A stretch of DNA of 64,000 nt from Scrofimicrobium canadense. Lineage in GTDB: Bacteria; Actinomycetota; Actinomycetes; Actinomycetales; Actinomycetaceae. Shown here piece by piece: positions 1-9,414 of the stretch. How positions within the stretch are numbered: position 1 is the stretch's first letter; every line of letters begins with the position of its first letter. The notes beneath the pieces are model-generated. The model searched no databases. It saw only the letters and a list, made by a program, of their open reading frames with translations, and had not been told where the DNA came from. The stretch covers positions 1 to 64,000 of the forward strand of contig NZ_VULO01000003.1 in assembly GCF_009696615.1 (NCBI RefSeq), read 5' to 3'. A program made the translations under genes and the position numbers.

Positions 1-387
1 AGGTTGTCGAACACGATGGAAGACACATTCTGTGTTGCAGCCCTCAAAGAAGCACTTGATGCCTTCGGGGTGCCGGAAATCTTTAACACAGATCAAGGAT
101 CCCAATTCACCGGCACCGAATTCACTGGTGTGTTCAAGGACGCGAAAGTGAAGATCAGCATGGACGGGAAGGGCCAGTGGATGGATAACGTATTCATCGA
201 ACGCTTGTGGCGGTCAGTGAAGTACGAAGAAGTCTACCTGCATGCTTACGAGAACGGTTCCGGCACCCGGGCCGGGCTCGGAGCGTACTTCAAGTACTAC
301 AACACACGCAGGCGTCACCAAGGTCTAGGCAGGCGTACACCAGACAAGGCATATTTCAAGGACCAGCCGCTCCCGCACGCGGCATAA
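1..387 (+). CDS. IS3-family transposase OrfB, 3' fragment
   Basis: This is the C-terminal part of a DDE integrase-type transposase. The reading frame is open from the first base, so the 5' part lies outside the window. Visible motifs are the second catalytic Asp in FNTDQGSQF and the catalytic Glu in the NVFIERLWRSVKYEEVYL stretch, followed by the usual C-terminal YNTRRRHQGLGRRTPD segment of IS3-family (IS150/IS51-like) OrfB. The protein ends in LPHAA with a TAA stop. A terminal inverted repeat follows downstream, so the right end of the element appears complete. Whether the element is intact upstream cannot be seen. Confidence 0.93.
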   Translation, partial: RLSNTMEDTFCVAALKEALDAFGVPEIFNTDQGSQFTGTEFTGVFKDAKVKISMDGKGQWMDNVFIERLWRSVKYEEVYLHAYENGSGTRAGLGAYFKYYNTRRRHQGLGRRTPDKAYFKDQPLPHAA

Positions 388-423
388 AAACCAGGCAAGG
401 ACTCCACCTAAAAAACGCCGCGG

Positions 424-450
424 ACTGTCCAACCAACGGGGTCCACCTCA
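424..450 (+). repeat. Right terminal inverted repeat of the IS3-family element
   Basis: The sequence ends in GGGGTCCACCTCA. Its reverse complement starts TGAGGTGGACCCC, a common left-end form of IS3-family elements, which begin with TG and end with CA. It lies 37 bases after the transposase stop. The exact inner border is not determinable without the left end. Confidence 0.7.
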
Positions 451-733
451 CTGGTAAACGCGGGCCACAATGGTCATTACAGTGACCTCTCTAATCCAAT
501 AGCCGGTTACTGTTGGCTCGATCCGGAAGTTTCGTGTTCACGGCGCGGTTCTGTAACGAGCCATGCTCACCATAGAACGGACAATCTTCTAATCAAGCCA
601 CCATGAACGGGGCGGATTGTTGCCACCTGAACAGCAGGCAGACAAGTCGGACTAAAGACACCCCCAAGCAGCGGGTCAGAAGAGCCAGTTAATCTAGACC
701 CAAGTACCCAACTGCACGCTACACAACAATTTC
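451..733. other. Intergenic flank between IS end and glpC
   Basis: With the IS tail this makes about 346 bases without a gene. Short open frames here have no recognisable protein character. I see no clear rho-independent terminator after glpC. The insertion element therefore sits directly downstream of the glp operon. Confidence 0.5.
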
Positions 734-1969
734 TTACAGTCCGTATGCCTTGTGCAGCAGCCAAATCGGGTGAACCACATTCGCCCCCGTAGCTGTGCGC
801 AACTGCCATCTGCATGTTTCGGTGTCACACGCGGCAAGCTCTGGATTTACGTCCTTGATGAAATCGAAGACGGGCTCACCCACCGCCTGCGCGATGTCGT
901 ATTTTTCCTTCTTGAGTCCGTAGGTTCCGGCGATCCCACAACACGGTTGACCCGACTCAACAACTTTGACACCGGGGATGAGCTCAAGAAGGTGAATGGC
1001 GGGCATTCCGATTCCAGTGGACTTGAGCTGGCAAGGCTGATGGTAAGGAATGGTAACATCGAAACGCTCCAACTCCTCATCCAACTCACCTTTTCGATGC
1101 AGATCAAGAAGAAACTCACAAATATCCCACGTACGGTTGGAAACGTCTTTCAGTTCCGGGTCTTCCATTTCCAAAATCTCACGAGCTTCGTGACGCAACA
1201 TCCCACCACATGAACCTGACGCAGTCACAATGGGAGCATCGCGACTCACCGACCGCAACTGTTCAGTAAGCCGAGAAACATATTTGCGTGCATCGTCATA
1301 GAGGCCGTTGGATTGAAGCGCCAAGCCGCAGCATCCCTGCTTCGGCACCAGCACCTCATATCCTAAATGTTCCAAAATCTCCACTGAGTGAATCGAGGTC
1401 TGCACTTCAAAATATTGTCCTGCACAACCATGGAAGAAGATTACCTGTCCCTTAGTTCCGGACTGGGGCGCAGGCGTGTGTTTCTTGAACCATCCGCTAA
1501 AAGTATGTCCGTCAGCCTTTGGCATGGGAGCGTCCCGATGGATTCCGATGACTTTTTCTACGACGGTGCGAATGGGCTTTTGTTCAAGAGCCCAGTTGGC
1601 GATGGGTGCAACGGGAGTCATGGCCGCACCCATCAGTGTGGTTCGGGAAATCAACTTGTCTCGCAGCGGTATCCCCTGTTGTTGTTTCATTGCTGTTCGA
1701 GCATGGTGGTTGATCTCAGCCACTTTTACGCCTTGAGGACACGCCAACGTACAAGTCCCACACGACGAACAATAGTCAATTGAATGATCTACTGACGTGT
1801 CCGAGGCGCCCCGGAACCTCTCAGCTTGTGGTCCAACGAATTTAGGGCCTGGGAAAAGTGGAGTCACTCGGGCGACGGGACATTGTGTTTCACAAATCGT
1901 ACATTTGACGCAGGCATCCAAGCTGGCGCGCAAACTGAGCGACTCAAGATCAATAGCTGACTCTGTCAT
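734..1969 (-). CDS. glpC: Anaerobic glycerol-3-phosphate dehydrogenase subunit C
   Basis: This 411-residue iron-sulfur subunit is expected to anchor GlpAB to the membrane and pass electrons from glycerol-3-phosphate to the quinone pool. Two ferredoxin-type 4Fe-4S clusters are visible: Cys20, 23, 26 and 30, and Cys67, 70, 73 and 77. Two CCG (heterodisulfide-reductase-like) domains follow, with CCG at about residues 213-215 and 343-345. The length fits the family. The ATG start overlaps the glpB stop by four bases, indicating translational coupling in a glpABC operon. No defect is seen. Confidence 0.95.
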   Translation of the reverse strand: MTESAIDLESLSLRASLDACVKCTICETQCPVARVTPLFPGPKFVGPQAERFRGASDTSVDHSIDYCSSCGTCTLACPQGVKVAEINHHARTAMKQQQGIPLRDKLISRTTLMGAAMTPVAPIANWALEQKPIRTVVEKVIGIHRDAPMPKADGHTFSGWFKKHTPAPQSGTKGQVIFFHGCAGQYFEVQTSIHSVEILEHLGYEVLVPKQGCCGLALQSNGLYDDARKYVSRLTEQLRSVSRDAPIVTASGSCGGMLRHEAREILEMEDPELKDVSNRTWDICEFLLDLHRKGELDEELERFDVTIPYHQPCQLKSTGIGMPAIHLLELIPGVKVVESGQPCCGIAGTYGLKKEKYDIAQAVGEPVFDFIKDVNPELAACDTETCRWQLRTATGANVVHPIWLLHKAYGL

Positions 1970-3213
1970 TTTTGCTCTCCTAACATCGATTCAGCTGCGA
2001 CTATTGCACTGACGAGGGCAATACCTTCTCCAGATTTTTCTCTCCAGCGGGTTGCCCCCGCCAATAGACCACCCACGGCAAAAAGATTGGAGTAAACCGG
2101 CAAAGTTGAGTCGGGCTCACAGGGGTGCATCTGATCATTAACATTCAGCCCCATCAAAAATGCTGGCTGGTCCTCACCCCAATAGGTATCAGTAAAGGGC
2201 CTATCGGTTGTTCCGGCAATCGGAAGCCCAAAGATTGGTTCAGACACGTTTTCATACGAGTCCATCACCAAACCACCTGACTCAAATCCACCAGTAGCTA
2301 ATACGAAATGATCGGCTGGTAGTTCCGTTGGCCTTCCTGCGCTAGCTGCACTGACCGACACAATATGGTCGTTATCAGCAGTAAAACTGGTCACCGGTGC
2401 TCCGTTGATAACCCGGCACGTCTTCTTCGCGATCCCCATGAGTTTTTCGTTCAGGCGCATGCCTGGAACAGATGGGGGTGGTAGCGGAATCTCGAAGATA
2501 TCATGGCCCAGCCGCGTTTGAATATCCTGCCATGCGGTTACGTCTTTGATTCCTAATACGGCTGGCAAGCCAACGGTCTCCCCTGGCTTCAGCTGATTTC
2601 TTAGCAGATCTGCTAACCGCTGCCGCGCCTCGGGCTTGTCGAGAGCTCTCGCAAAGTTGAGTCCCGAGGTGTCCTCTTCCCCATCACGCACCTGCAGATC
2701 AACGCGAAGAGATCTGGCTTGTACTCGATTTCCTTCACTGTCCCGATAGCGGGTAAGATTCTGGGCTACAAGGTCCGGGTAGAAGTCTTTGAGTCGGTTG
2801 AAGCCAACGATGACATAGCGTTTTCCCACTGTCGCTTCTCCCGCAATCATGGATGGTTGTGCCAACGCCGTGGGACGAAGAACACCCGCCGCAGTGGGCA
2901 AAAGATAGTTACGCTGCCCATCCCCTACCAATAGTTCATCTCCAACTGTGGCCCGCAACCATCGGAGAGCTCTGTCCATGTCATGAGAGCTGAAATGCTT
3001 ATAGGGGTGGTTATCATGGAGGTCCGCATCCAGGGCCGCCAATGGCTTCTTGACGAGGTGAGGCTGGTATCCCAACACATCGATAGTTCCCTGGCCCAGT
3101 TGCAGACCGCCTATGCCTTTCGTTACTAAGGTGACCTGAGTGCCTGCTTCAGCTAACCTCAATGCAGTGGTGAGACCTGCCAGGCCTGCTCCAATGACTA
3201 CAGCGCTTGTCAT
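1966..3213 (-). CDS. glpB: Anaerobic glycerol-3-phosphate dehydrogenase subunit B
   Basis: This 415-residue flavoprotein matches GlpB in length and position. A Rossmann dinucleotide-binding motif, GAGLAG, is at residues 8-13, and a second FAD-contact segment (FVLATGGFESGG) lies in the C-terminal half. GlpB works with GlpA and GlpC in the three-subunit dehydrogenase used under anaerobic conditions. Its start overlaps the glpA stop by four bases, and its stop overlaps the glpC start by four bases. The tight packing supports one transcript. The gene appears intact. Confidence 0.93.
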   Translation of the reverse strand: MTSAVVIGAGLAGLTTALRLAEAGTQVTLVTKGIGGLQLGQGTIDVLGYQPHLVKKPLAALDADLHDNHPYKHFSSHDMDRALRWLRATVGDELLVGDGQRNYLLPTAAGVLRPTALAQPSMIAGEATVGKRYVIVGFNRLKDFYPDLVAQNLTRYRDSEGNRVQARSLRVDLQVRDGEEDTSGLNFARALDKPEARQRLADLLRNQLKPGETVGLPAVLGIKDVTAWQDIQTRLGHDIFEIPLPPPSVPGMRLNEKLMGIAKKTCRVINGAPVTSFTADNDHIVSVSAASAGRPTELPADHFVLATGGFESGGLVMDSYENVSEPIFGLPIAGTTDRPFTDTYWGEDQPAFLMGLNVNDQMHPCEPDSTLPVYSNLFAVGGLLAGATRWREKSGEGIALVSAIVAAESMLGEQK

Positions 3214-4808
3214 CTCACTACCACCTCTTCTTCGGCAACGGAGTCTTCTTCACCAGGTAAATGTTCTATGTCCAAGGTTCCTTCGTATATCCAGTTATCC
3301 AGTGCGCACTGTCGCACCTGCGCGCCGTAGAGTATCGGCCACAAGCCAATCCAGCGATTCTCCATAAACTTTCGAAGTAGCTCATTGGCTTTGGTCGTGT
3401 CAGCGTGACCAGTTTCGTGGGCAATGCCAGCGGCCCGAGAAGCACAGAACCCGCCTTGACATGATCCCATTCCCAGACGAACCTGCCGGCGAACATCATC
3501 AAGACTGAACTCTTGTAGTCCGTTCATTGCCTGTTCAAGTTTTGCCCGGGTTACCAGTTCGCATTCGCAGATGATCTGTTGAGATCCCGGAGTCTTCTTT
3601 TCCACCTCTGCTAACCGGCGGCTGAGGGTATACATCTTTCCGCTTTCCGAACCCGGTACGGCTTCTTCAGCAGTGCGGCACGGACGCTGCTCACCCATTT
3701 GCTCACACATCTGATCAACAATCCGTTCGGCCATCAGTCGATACGTGGTCAGCTTCCCGCCAGCTATGGTAAGCAGCCCCTTCACACCATCTCTTTCGAG
3801 GTGATCAATGACGTTCATCCCGCGCTTCATATGCCGGGTATCGTCAGCAGATACCCGACTATCCCGCACCAGCGGCCTAGCACCCGCCCACGCGTGGATT
3901 GCCCGTGCATGTCGGAATCCTGGAATCATCGCCTCTCCCGAATCCAACATTTGTTGCACTTGATCTCGAGGAATTGCGATGTCATCCGGAGAATCAACCC
4001 TCTGATCTGTGGTTCCTATGATGCACACCGGGTGGGCCGGAACCAAAATGTCACCATCGGCAGGGTACACACAGCGATTAATAACCGACTGGGAGAGCCG
4101 ATGGTTCATGGCTACCATGATGCCCGCTCCTGGCACCACATCCACGCCGTGGCACTCAGCCATCTGAGCAATCTTTCCTGCCCATGCACCGCCGCAGTTC
4201 AGAACAAAGGCACATTCGATACGAACATCATTACCGGTCCGTTCATCATGTGCGACAACAGCTTGGACTTGTCCATCCCCATGGGCTATTTCGGTAACAC
4301 GATGGTAGGTAAGAATCGTCGCCCCATAGGCTTGCGCTGAGCGAGCAGCACCCCATACTAGTTTCCAACCGTCAATGGTTCCATCTTCAACAGCAAAAGC
4401 CCGTTTGGTTTCTGGGTGCAATCGGGGCTCACGTCGGATAGCTTCCGCTACCGATATTTCTTCGACAGGAACTCCCGTTGCCCGGCACGCTTCAACATAA
4501 CCGTCAGCGTATTCTTCGGAGTCATACGGCGTGGTAACAAAAAGGCCACCGGTATTCTCAATTGCATCCGCCTGAACGCGTTTAAGGATCGCATTTTCTT
4601 CCGCACATTCTGTCGCGGACTCGGGATCAGATACGACATACCGGCCACCGGAATGAAGAAGCCCATGAAATCGGCCCGTAGTTCCTTGACCTAAGTCTGC
4701 CCTCTCAACTAAGACTGCCCGAAAACCTCGCATAGCGACATCGCGAACGACTCCCGCTCCGGTGGACCCTCCGCCTATGACCACTACGTCAGCGGTTAGA
4801 TTTTTCAT
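3210..4808 (-). CDS. glpA: Anaerobic glycerol-3-phosphate dehydrogenase subunit A
   Basis: This is the FAD-dependent catalytic subunit that oxidises sn-glycerol-3-phosphate to dihydroxyacetone phosphate. The start chosen is the ATG at 4808, giving 532 residues that begin MKNLTADVVVIGGGSTGAG, preceded by a GGAGG ribosome-binding site. A longer frame reaches 4886 but adds 26 residues without family character. The N-terminal GGGSTGAG motif binds FAD. The C-terminal third has a BFD-like [2Fe-2S] region (CECE, then GSCQGGFC), typical of GlpA and absent from short GlpD. It is the first gene of glpABC. Confidence 0.95.
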   Translation of the reverse strand: MKNLTADVVVIGGGSTGAGVVRDVAMRGFRAVLVERADLGQGTTGRFHGLLHSGGRYVVSDPESATECAEENAILKRVQADAIENTGGLFVTTPYDSEEYADGYVEACRATGVPVEEISVAEAIRREPRLHPETKRAFAVEDGTIDGWKLVWGAARSAQAYGATILTYHRVTEIAHGDGQVQAVVAHDERTGNDVRIECAFVLNCGGAWAGKIAQMAECHGVDVVPGAGIMVAMNHRLSQSVINRCVYPADGDILVPAHPVCIIGTTDQRVDSPDDIAIPRDQVQQMLDSGEAMIPGFRHARAIHAWAGARPLVRDSRVSADDTRHMKRGMNVIDHLERDGVKGLLTIAGGKLTTYRLMAERIVDQMCEQMGEQRPCRTAEEAVPGSESGKMYTLSRRLAEVEKKTPGSQQIICECELVTRAKLEQAMNGLQEFSLDDVRRQVRLGMGSCQGGFCASRAAGIAHETGHADTTKANELLRKFMENRWIGLWPILYGAQVRQCALDNWIYEGTLDIEHLPGEEDSVAEEEVVVR

Positions 4809-4916
4809 TTCGGTTCCTCCACGACACTTCATCTCTGCTATGACACTGGCACACCGTTGCTGCCCCTTCGACGTCAGCATTGGCACTGTAGGTCTACATT
4901 CAGGCTAGTGCGCGAG

Positions 4917-5027
4917 CCTCCTGTAGGAGGACAAAATCACGACTTTTTGGCGCTTTGGCGCGCACGTGCACATCCGAAAAACTCATAGTGCACGATCGTG
5001 CACAGAACTGACGAAAGACGTGCAAGA
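4917..5027. promoter_or_regulatory. Candidate operator region upstream of glpABC
   Basis: A perfect 16-base palindrome GTGCACGATCGTGCAC lies at 4988-5003. Related half-sites occur nearby: CGCACGTGCAC around 4961-4971 and ACGTGCA around 5019-5025. A short inverted repeat with CCTCC and GGAGG arms is at 4917-4930. The cluster lies between the HAD gene and glpA, within about 220 bases of the glpA start. Repeated GTGCAC cores suggest a dimeric DNA-binding regulator, but I cannot name it. Confidence 0.55.
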
Positions 5028-5091
5028 CTACGGTTTAGCTTATGGACGGCAATCGCACGTCCCAACAAACCACTAATTAGTGCATGAGACT

Positions 5092-5931
5092 TTAGTCCTC
5101 ATCCCACCCGAGTTGCATCCATACTTCCTGGGGGATAAGACGGTCGATCCGATCGAGTACGTACGTAGGGCGTTCTCTTTCAGATATGGCACGCACATCC
5201 TCCAAGGTCGATTCGCCCGTCAGCGGCATTGCAGAGTCAATTCCGGTGGCAACTGCCATCGAAATGTCCGTAGTGAGCCGGTCTCCCACCATGAGAACAT
5301 TCTTCGGACGCTCACTCCCTAGTGCCGCGGTGAGCATCGTCGGATTGGGCTTTCCCATTACTGCCTGGCATTTTACGCCCGTACATGCCTCAATTGACGC
5401 GACGATGGCCGCACAGTCAGGTTCACCACGTCCTCCTGGAAAAGGGCAGAAACGGTCTGGATTGGTAGCAATAAGAAATGCGCGTTTTTCAAACCATATG
5501 GCATCAAAAGCAATTTGCAGCTTCCTGTAGTCGAAAGTCCTATCGTATGAGGCAATAACGATGTCAATTTGACGAGGATCGTCACTGATACGGATTCCGA
5601 CCTCCTGCAACGCCTGAACTAAAGGCTCCTCAGCAATAGGAAATACGGTTGCATTCGGATGGTTTTCAAGAAGCCAGCGAACGGTGGTCACCACTGTGTT
5701 GGCAATGTCCTCAATTGGTGCCGGTATTCCCATTTTCTCCAGCTTTTCCACGTACTGCGCAGGATTCTTGGTTGGATTGTTTGAAAGAAAACGAACCGTG
5801 CAGCCGCGCCTACGCAGCTCTTCGAGCATGCGTTTCGCACCGGGGAGTAGCTCATCTCCAAGATAGATTGTTCCGTCCATGTCAAAGACGTAGGCATCGT
5901 AGAACATTGTTGGCCAACTTATTTCGCCCAT
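5092..5931 (-). CDS. HAD-superfamily phosphatase (NagD / class IIA type)
   Basis: This 279-residue protein has the HAD signature FDMDGT, with nucleophile Asp17 and acid/base Asp19. Motif II is in FLSNNPTKN, a lysine lies in MGKPNP, and motif IV is in MVGDRLTTDI. The large insertion between motifs II and III is a C2 cap of the HAD-IIA group, which includes NagD, p-nitrophenyl phosphatases, phosphoglycolate phosphatases and glycerol-phosphate phosphatases. The ATG at 5931 has an AGGAGG site six bases upstream. It sits between the ABC exporter genes and glpABC on the same strand. A role in glycerol-3-phosphate turnover is a guess from position. Confidence 0.85.
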   Translation of the reverse strand: MGEISWPTMFYDAYVFDMDGTIYLGDELLPGAKRMLEELRRRGCTVRFLSNNPTKNPAQYVEKLEKMGIPAPIEDIANTVVTTVRWLLENHPNATVFPIAEEPLVQALQEVGIRISDDPRQIDIVIASYDRTFDYRKLQIAFDAIWFEKRAFLIATNPDRFCPFPGGRGEPDCAAIVASIEACTGVKCQAVMGKPNPTMLTAALGSERPKNVLMVGDRLTTDISMAVATGIDSAMPLTGESTLEDVRAISERERPTYVLDRIDRLIPQEVWMQLGWDED

Positions 5932-5983
5932 GGGCGATCCTCCTCGTTGCGGATACTTTCTGGCAAATTACGCAGGTATTAGG

Positions 5984-7678
5984 TCAGGCTCGCTGATGAA
6001 GCCGGCTCGTATAGCTATGTGAGTCACTCTGCAGTTCGCTTTTGATTCCATCTTCGACGACGCGACCGCCGTCCATCACTACGATTCGCTCATCACCGGA
6101 GATTCTATCCACCTGGTGTGAAATCTCAATGACCGTAATATGTGGGAACCTATCGCGGATCTGTTCGCGCGCATTGCAGGCAGTCACTTCATCGAGCTGA
6201 GACATCGCCTCGTCAAGAATTAGGACATCGGGCTTACCAGCGAGCGCCCTGGCAATCGCGAGGCGTTGTATTTGCCCCCCTGACATGTTCTTACCGTCGG
6301 TTGTGATGACCTCATCAAGTCCATCAGGTAGTTCGTGGGCCCAGCCATCCAAACCTACGCACTTCAAGAGTTCCCACATCGCTGTGCGGCTGAGCTGTGG
6401 CTGGCAGAGCCGTAGATTTTCGGCAAGTGTCGCTTCAAGCAAAACAGGACGCTGGACAACAAGGGATACGCGCTGCCTAAGCTCCGTAAGAGGAATCTGT
6501 GGTAGCGGAACAGACGAAAAAGTGACCTGGCCGAGTTGAGGATCCCATCCCCTGGCTATTACCGCCGCTAGTGTTGACTTCCCGCTGCCTGAGACACCGA
6601 CAATGTAGTTCCAAGAGCCACGTTCGAAAGCAAGCGTGATCTCTCGTAGTTCAAAAGCTCTATTTCCGTAGAAGAAATCCACTGCTTCTAACGCAATGAT
6701 GGGACTCGATACTGTGTAATCGAGACTGCGTGTCCCCGTATCAGATACGACTGGCGCGGCTTCGATTCCAGAACGAATGCGCTGCGCGGAAGCTAGTGCT
6801 TCGTCGAGGCCATCAACAAAATCGTCGATTCCACGTAAAGGCGCCCACAGCGCTACCCATGTGAGAGTTGCTAAAACAGCGGATGTCAGCTGTCCTTGAG
6901 ATAGGAGGATTCCCATCGTAAGAAGCTCCGCAATAATGAGGATCGCTGCGCGAAATGCGGCAAGAACATGGATAGGTCTACGTACCTTAGCCGCACGTTT
7001 TTCTAGGCTCTTCCACTGGTTGAGGCGCAAGCCTTCGGCACCGAAAGCCCTAATTTCCCGTAACCCCTGAATAGAATCACCCACGTGCGTTGAAATGGCT
7101 GCATTGTGACCGGCCTGTATCCTCGCCTTCTTCCACGTGAGCCTACGCCCGAAGGCAGGAACCGCAACCATGACTGCGGATGCCATGAGAATTATTCCGG
7201 CATAGGGCCAGCCCAAAAAGAAACCTGCCCATAGAATGCTGAGCAACGGCACCACGACGGCGGAAAGCGCCGGAGGTATGGTGTGGGCGAAAAACACTTC
7301 GATACGATCGATATCGCGGGTAGCTTTCTCGCTTATTTCTGCAGTATCGACGTTCTTCACCACTGCTGGAGCCTGATCAACCAGTGCGTTGTAGTACTCC
7401 GTGCGCAAGCGAGTGAGCATAGTGAAGGCAACCCAATGTCCGCAGTAGTGCTCTGAATATCGAAACAATGCCTTCACTAGTGACAACGTTGCAACCCACC
7501 ATAGTGCGACAAAAGGGCCACCCTCAAGCAAAATATGTCCGATTAGAACGATAATTCCTACGGTGAGAAGCTGATTGAGTATGCGTGAGAGTGCGGCCAG
7601 CATCCACATAGCTCGCACACCTTGAGTACGCGAAAGAAGCCAGGTGATGATCCCGCTCTTCTTCTCAGTGCTTTCCAT
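5984..7678 (-). CDS. ABC exporter half-transporter, CydC-like, fused permease and ATPase
   Basis: The protein has an N-terminal six-helix membrane domain followed by a nucleotide-binding domain. Visible ATPase motifs are Walker A GVSGSGKST, the signature MSGGQIQRLAIARAL, Walker B VLILDEAMSQLD and the H-loop ISH. The start chosen is the ATG at 7678 (564 residues), which overlaps the upstream gene by 14 bases. A longer frame to 7753 lies inside that gene. The segment around LFRYSEHYCGHWVAF resembles CydC-type subunits, but no cytochrome bd genes are present here. It forms a heterodimer with the preceding gene. The substrate is unknown. Confidence 0.88.
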   Translation of the reverse strand: MESTEKKSGIITWLLSRTQGVRAMWMLAALSRILNQLLTVGIIVLIGHILLEGGPFVALWWVATLSLVKALFRYSEHYCGHWVAFTMLTRLRTEYYNALVDQAPAVVKNVDTAEISEKATRDIDRIEVFFAHTIPPALSAVVVPLLSILWAGFFLGWPYAGIILMASAVMVAVPAFGRRLTWKKARIQAGHNAAISTHVGDSIQGLREIRAFGAEGLRLNQWKSLEKRAAKVRRPIHVLAAFRAAILIIAELLTMGILLSQGQLTSAVLATLTWVALWAPLRGIDDFVDGLDEALASAQRIRSGIEAAPVVSDTGTRSLDYTVSSPIIALEAVDFFYGNRAFELREITLAFERGSWNYIVGVSGSGKSTLAAVIARGWDPQLGQVTFSSVPLPQIPLTELRQRVSLVVQRPVLLEATLAENLRLCQPQLSRTAMWELLKCVGLDGWAHELPDGLDEVITTDGKNMSGGQIQRLAIARALAGKPDVLILDEAMSQLDEVTACNAREQIRDRFPHITVIEISHQVDRISGDERIVVMDGGRVVEDGIKSELQSDSHSYTSRLHQRA

Positions 7679-9353
7679 TGATGGCCACCACCTTTTTCTC
7701 CTTGAGTTCAAAGACGGCATCCATATTGTGCTGGGCGCTGGGCCGATGAGCAATCATCAGAACAGTTCGGTCTTCACTTATCCGAGATATCGCCTCTAAA
7801 ATCGCCGATTCCCCACCAAGGTCTACTTGGGATGTTGGCTCATCCAGGATGAGGATAGGCACTTGTTTGAGAAATGCACGCGCCAGGGCCAGTCTTTGTG
7901 CTTGGCCTCCCGATAGCCGCGCACCGTGGTCACCAACGATTGTGTCGAGACCCGCAGTAAAACCACGCACATCGGCATCAAGATTTGCCCTTTCTAGTGC
8001 CTGCCAAAGCTGCTGATCAGTTGCCTCAGGGGCAGCTAGGCGTAGATTCTCAGCGATCGTTCCGTTGAAGAGATAGGTCCGTTGTTCAACAACAGCAAGC
8101 ACACGGGCAATATCAGAGGGGGAATAGGAACGTGTGTTTTTTCCAGCCACGATTACTCGTCCTTTTTCTGGGCGAATATGCCCCTGGATGAGGGCGGAAA
8201 GCGTCGATTTTCCTACGCCTGAGGGGCCAACTAAAGCCACATGACTGCCAGAAGGGATATGCCAGGTAGCATTTCTCAACAGATCTGCGTCTTCCTCCCA
8301 TCCAGCAGTAACATCGTCGATACGAATGTCGGCCTGTGTGCCAGACTCAAGGATCGCCTCGTCCGATATTTGTATGTAGGGGGCAAGGTCGGCCTCAGCT
8401 AGAAGGTCCGCGTACTGTCGCTGTGTGGCTCGACCGCCAATGGCAATATAGAAGAACTGTCCTATCAGATCTACGGGCGCTACCATGACGATCGTCACAA
8501 TCACCAGGCTTATTGCCTGTCCCAGAGTCAGCGCCCCATTGTGGATGCCTACTAGGCCCATGTAGGCAGCCAACAGCAACGCCACCATGGAGAAAATAAT
8601 GTCCATAACGAAGATGAGCATTTGATTTTCTGCCAGCAGGGACATGATTTTTTGTCGATGCTTTTCACTTGCGGCAGCAAGACTGCGAGCATAAGAACGG
8701 CTGGCCCCTGCAAAAGATAACGATTCGAGAGCATTGACACCTTCGAGGAATGTCGCTCGAAGGTTCATTTGCGAGGCGCGGAATTCATCTCCAGATTCTT
8801 TTGTGCGACTGTGGAAAAATCCCACTAGAAGCGGGCCGATAACAATAACTAGCGACATCCATCCGGCCACCCACCAGCCAAAGAAAACCCCCATGACGAT
8901 GCAAACAACTACCGTCGAGCTCAATGATGCAACACTGTTGGAGAGAAATTCTGCCCTGTAGCGGGCCACACGCATTGCCCCGTTGGTGGCAAGGTCAAGC
9001 TGTGCGCCTTCACGGTCACGCAATGGCATCGGGCCTAGTCGAAACCAGGCATCATGAGCGATCCTGCGAAAACGAGTCTCGGCGCGGCTCTGGACCGTAA
9101 GCCCTTGAAAGATGGCTAATCCAGCACTCATCGCTGTCCACGCCACTTCGGCTGTAAACAAACCCCACCAGGTTATATCGAGTGGTGTTTCGGCTTTCAA
9201 CCGGTCGATTCCGTTGCCTAGTGTGATTGCAGCAAGCACCGATGCTATTACTACAGACCAGCGCAGTGTAAGTTGTACGAGGCGTACCGAAGCTGGCACT
9301 GTTGCCTTCAATCTGGGATCCAGGCTCTTGCGCTGTCGTGTTTTCACTGCCAC
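7665..9353 (-). CDS. ABC exporter half-transporter, fused permease and ATPase
   Basis: This 562-residue partner of the following ABC gene has an N-terminal transmembrane domain and a C-terminal ATPase with Walker A GPSGVGKST, signature LSGGQAQRLALARAF, Walker B ILILDEPTSQVD and H-loop AHR. It starts at a GTG at 9353, six bases after a GGAGG site. It overlaps the downstream half-transporter by 14 bases, a usual arrangement for heterodimeric exporters such as CydDC. Both halves carry complete Walker B motifs. The transported compound cannot be inferred. Confidence 0.88.
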   Translation of the reverse strand: MAVKTRQRKSLDPRLKATVPASVRLVQLTLRWSVVIASVLAAITLGNGIDRLKAETPLDITWWGLFTAEVAWTAMSAGLAIFQGLTVQSRAETRFRRIAHDAWFRLGPMPLRDREGAQLDLATNGAMRVARYRAEFLSNSVASLSSTVVVCIVMGVFFGWWVAGWMSLVIVIGPLLVGFFHSRTKESGDEFRASQMNLRATFLEGVNALESLSFAGASRSYARSLAAASEKHRQKIMSLLAENQMLIFVMDIIFSMVALLLAAYMGLVGIHNGALTLGQAISLVIVTIVMVAPVDLIGQFFYIAIGGRATQRQYADLLAEADLAPYIQISDEAILESGTQADIRIDDVTAGWEEDADLLRNATWHIPSGSHVALVGPSGVGKSTLSALIQGHIRPEKGRVIVAGKNTRSYSPSDIARVLAVVEQRTYLFNGTIAENLRLAAPEATDQQLWQALERANLDADVRGFTAGLDTIVGDHGARLSGGQAQRLALARAFLKQVPILILDEPTSQVDLGGESAILEAISRISEDRTVLMIAHRPSAQHNMDAVFELKEKKVVAINGKH

Positions 9354-9414
9354 CGTTTTCCTCCGCCACCGAGATTACACGTACTCACCGGGAAAGATCA
9401 TCGGCGAAGGCCAA

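Noticed and set aside
567-815. Open frame on the minus strand after glpC
   Set aside because: It overlaps the glpC 3' end out of frame and has no protein-like motif or ribosome-binding site.
3699-4340. 213-codon plus-strand frame inside glpA
   Set aside because: It is antisense to a clearly conserved gene and has no start signal or motif.
5984-9353. CydDC assignment for the ABC pair
   Set aside because: CydC-like features are present, but no cytochrome bd genes are linked, so only a general exporter call is made.
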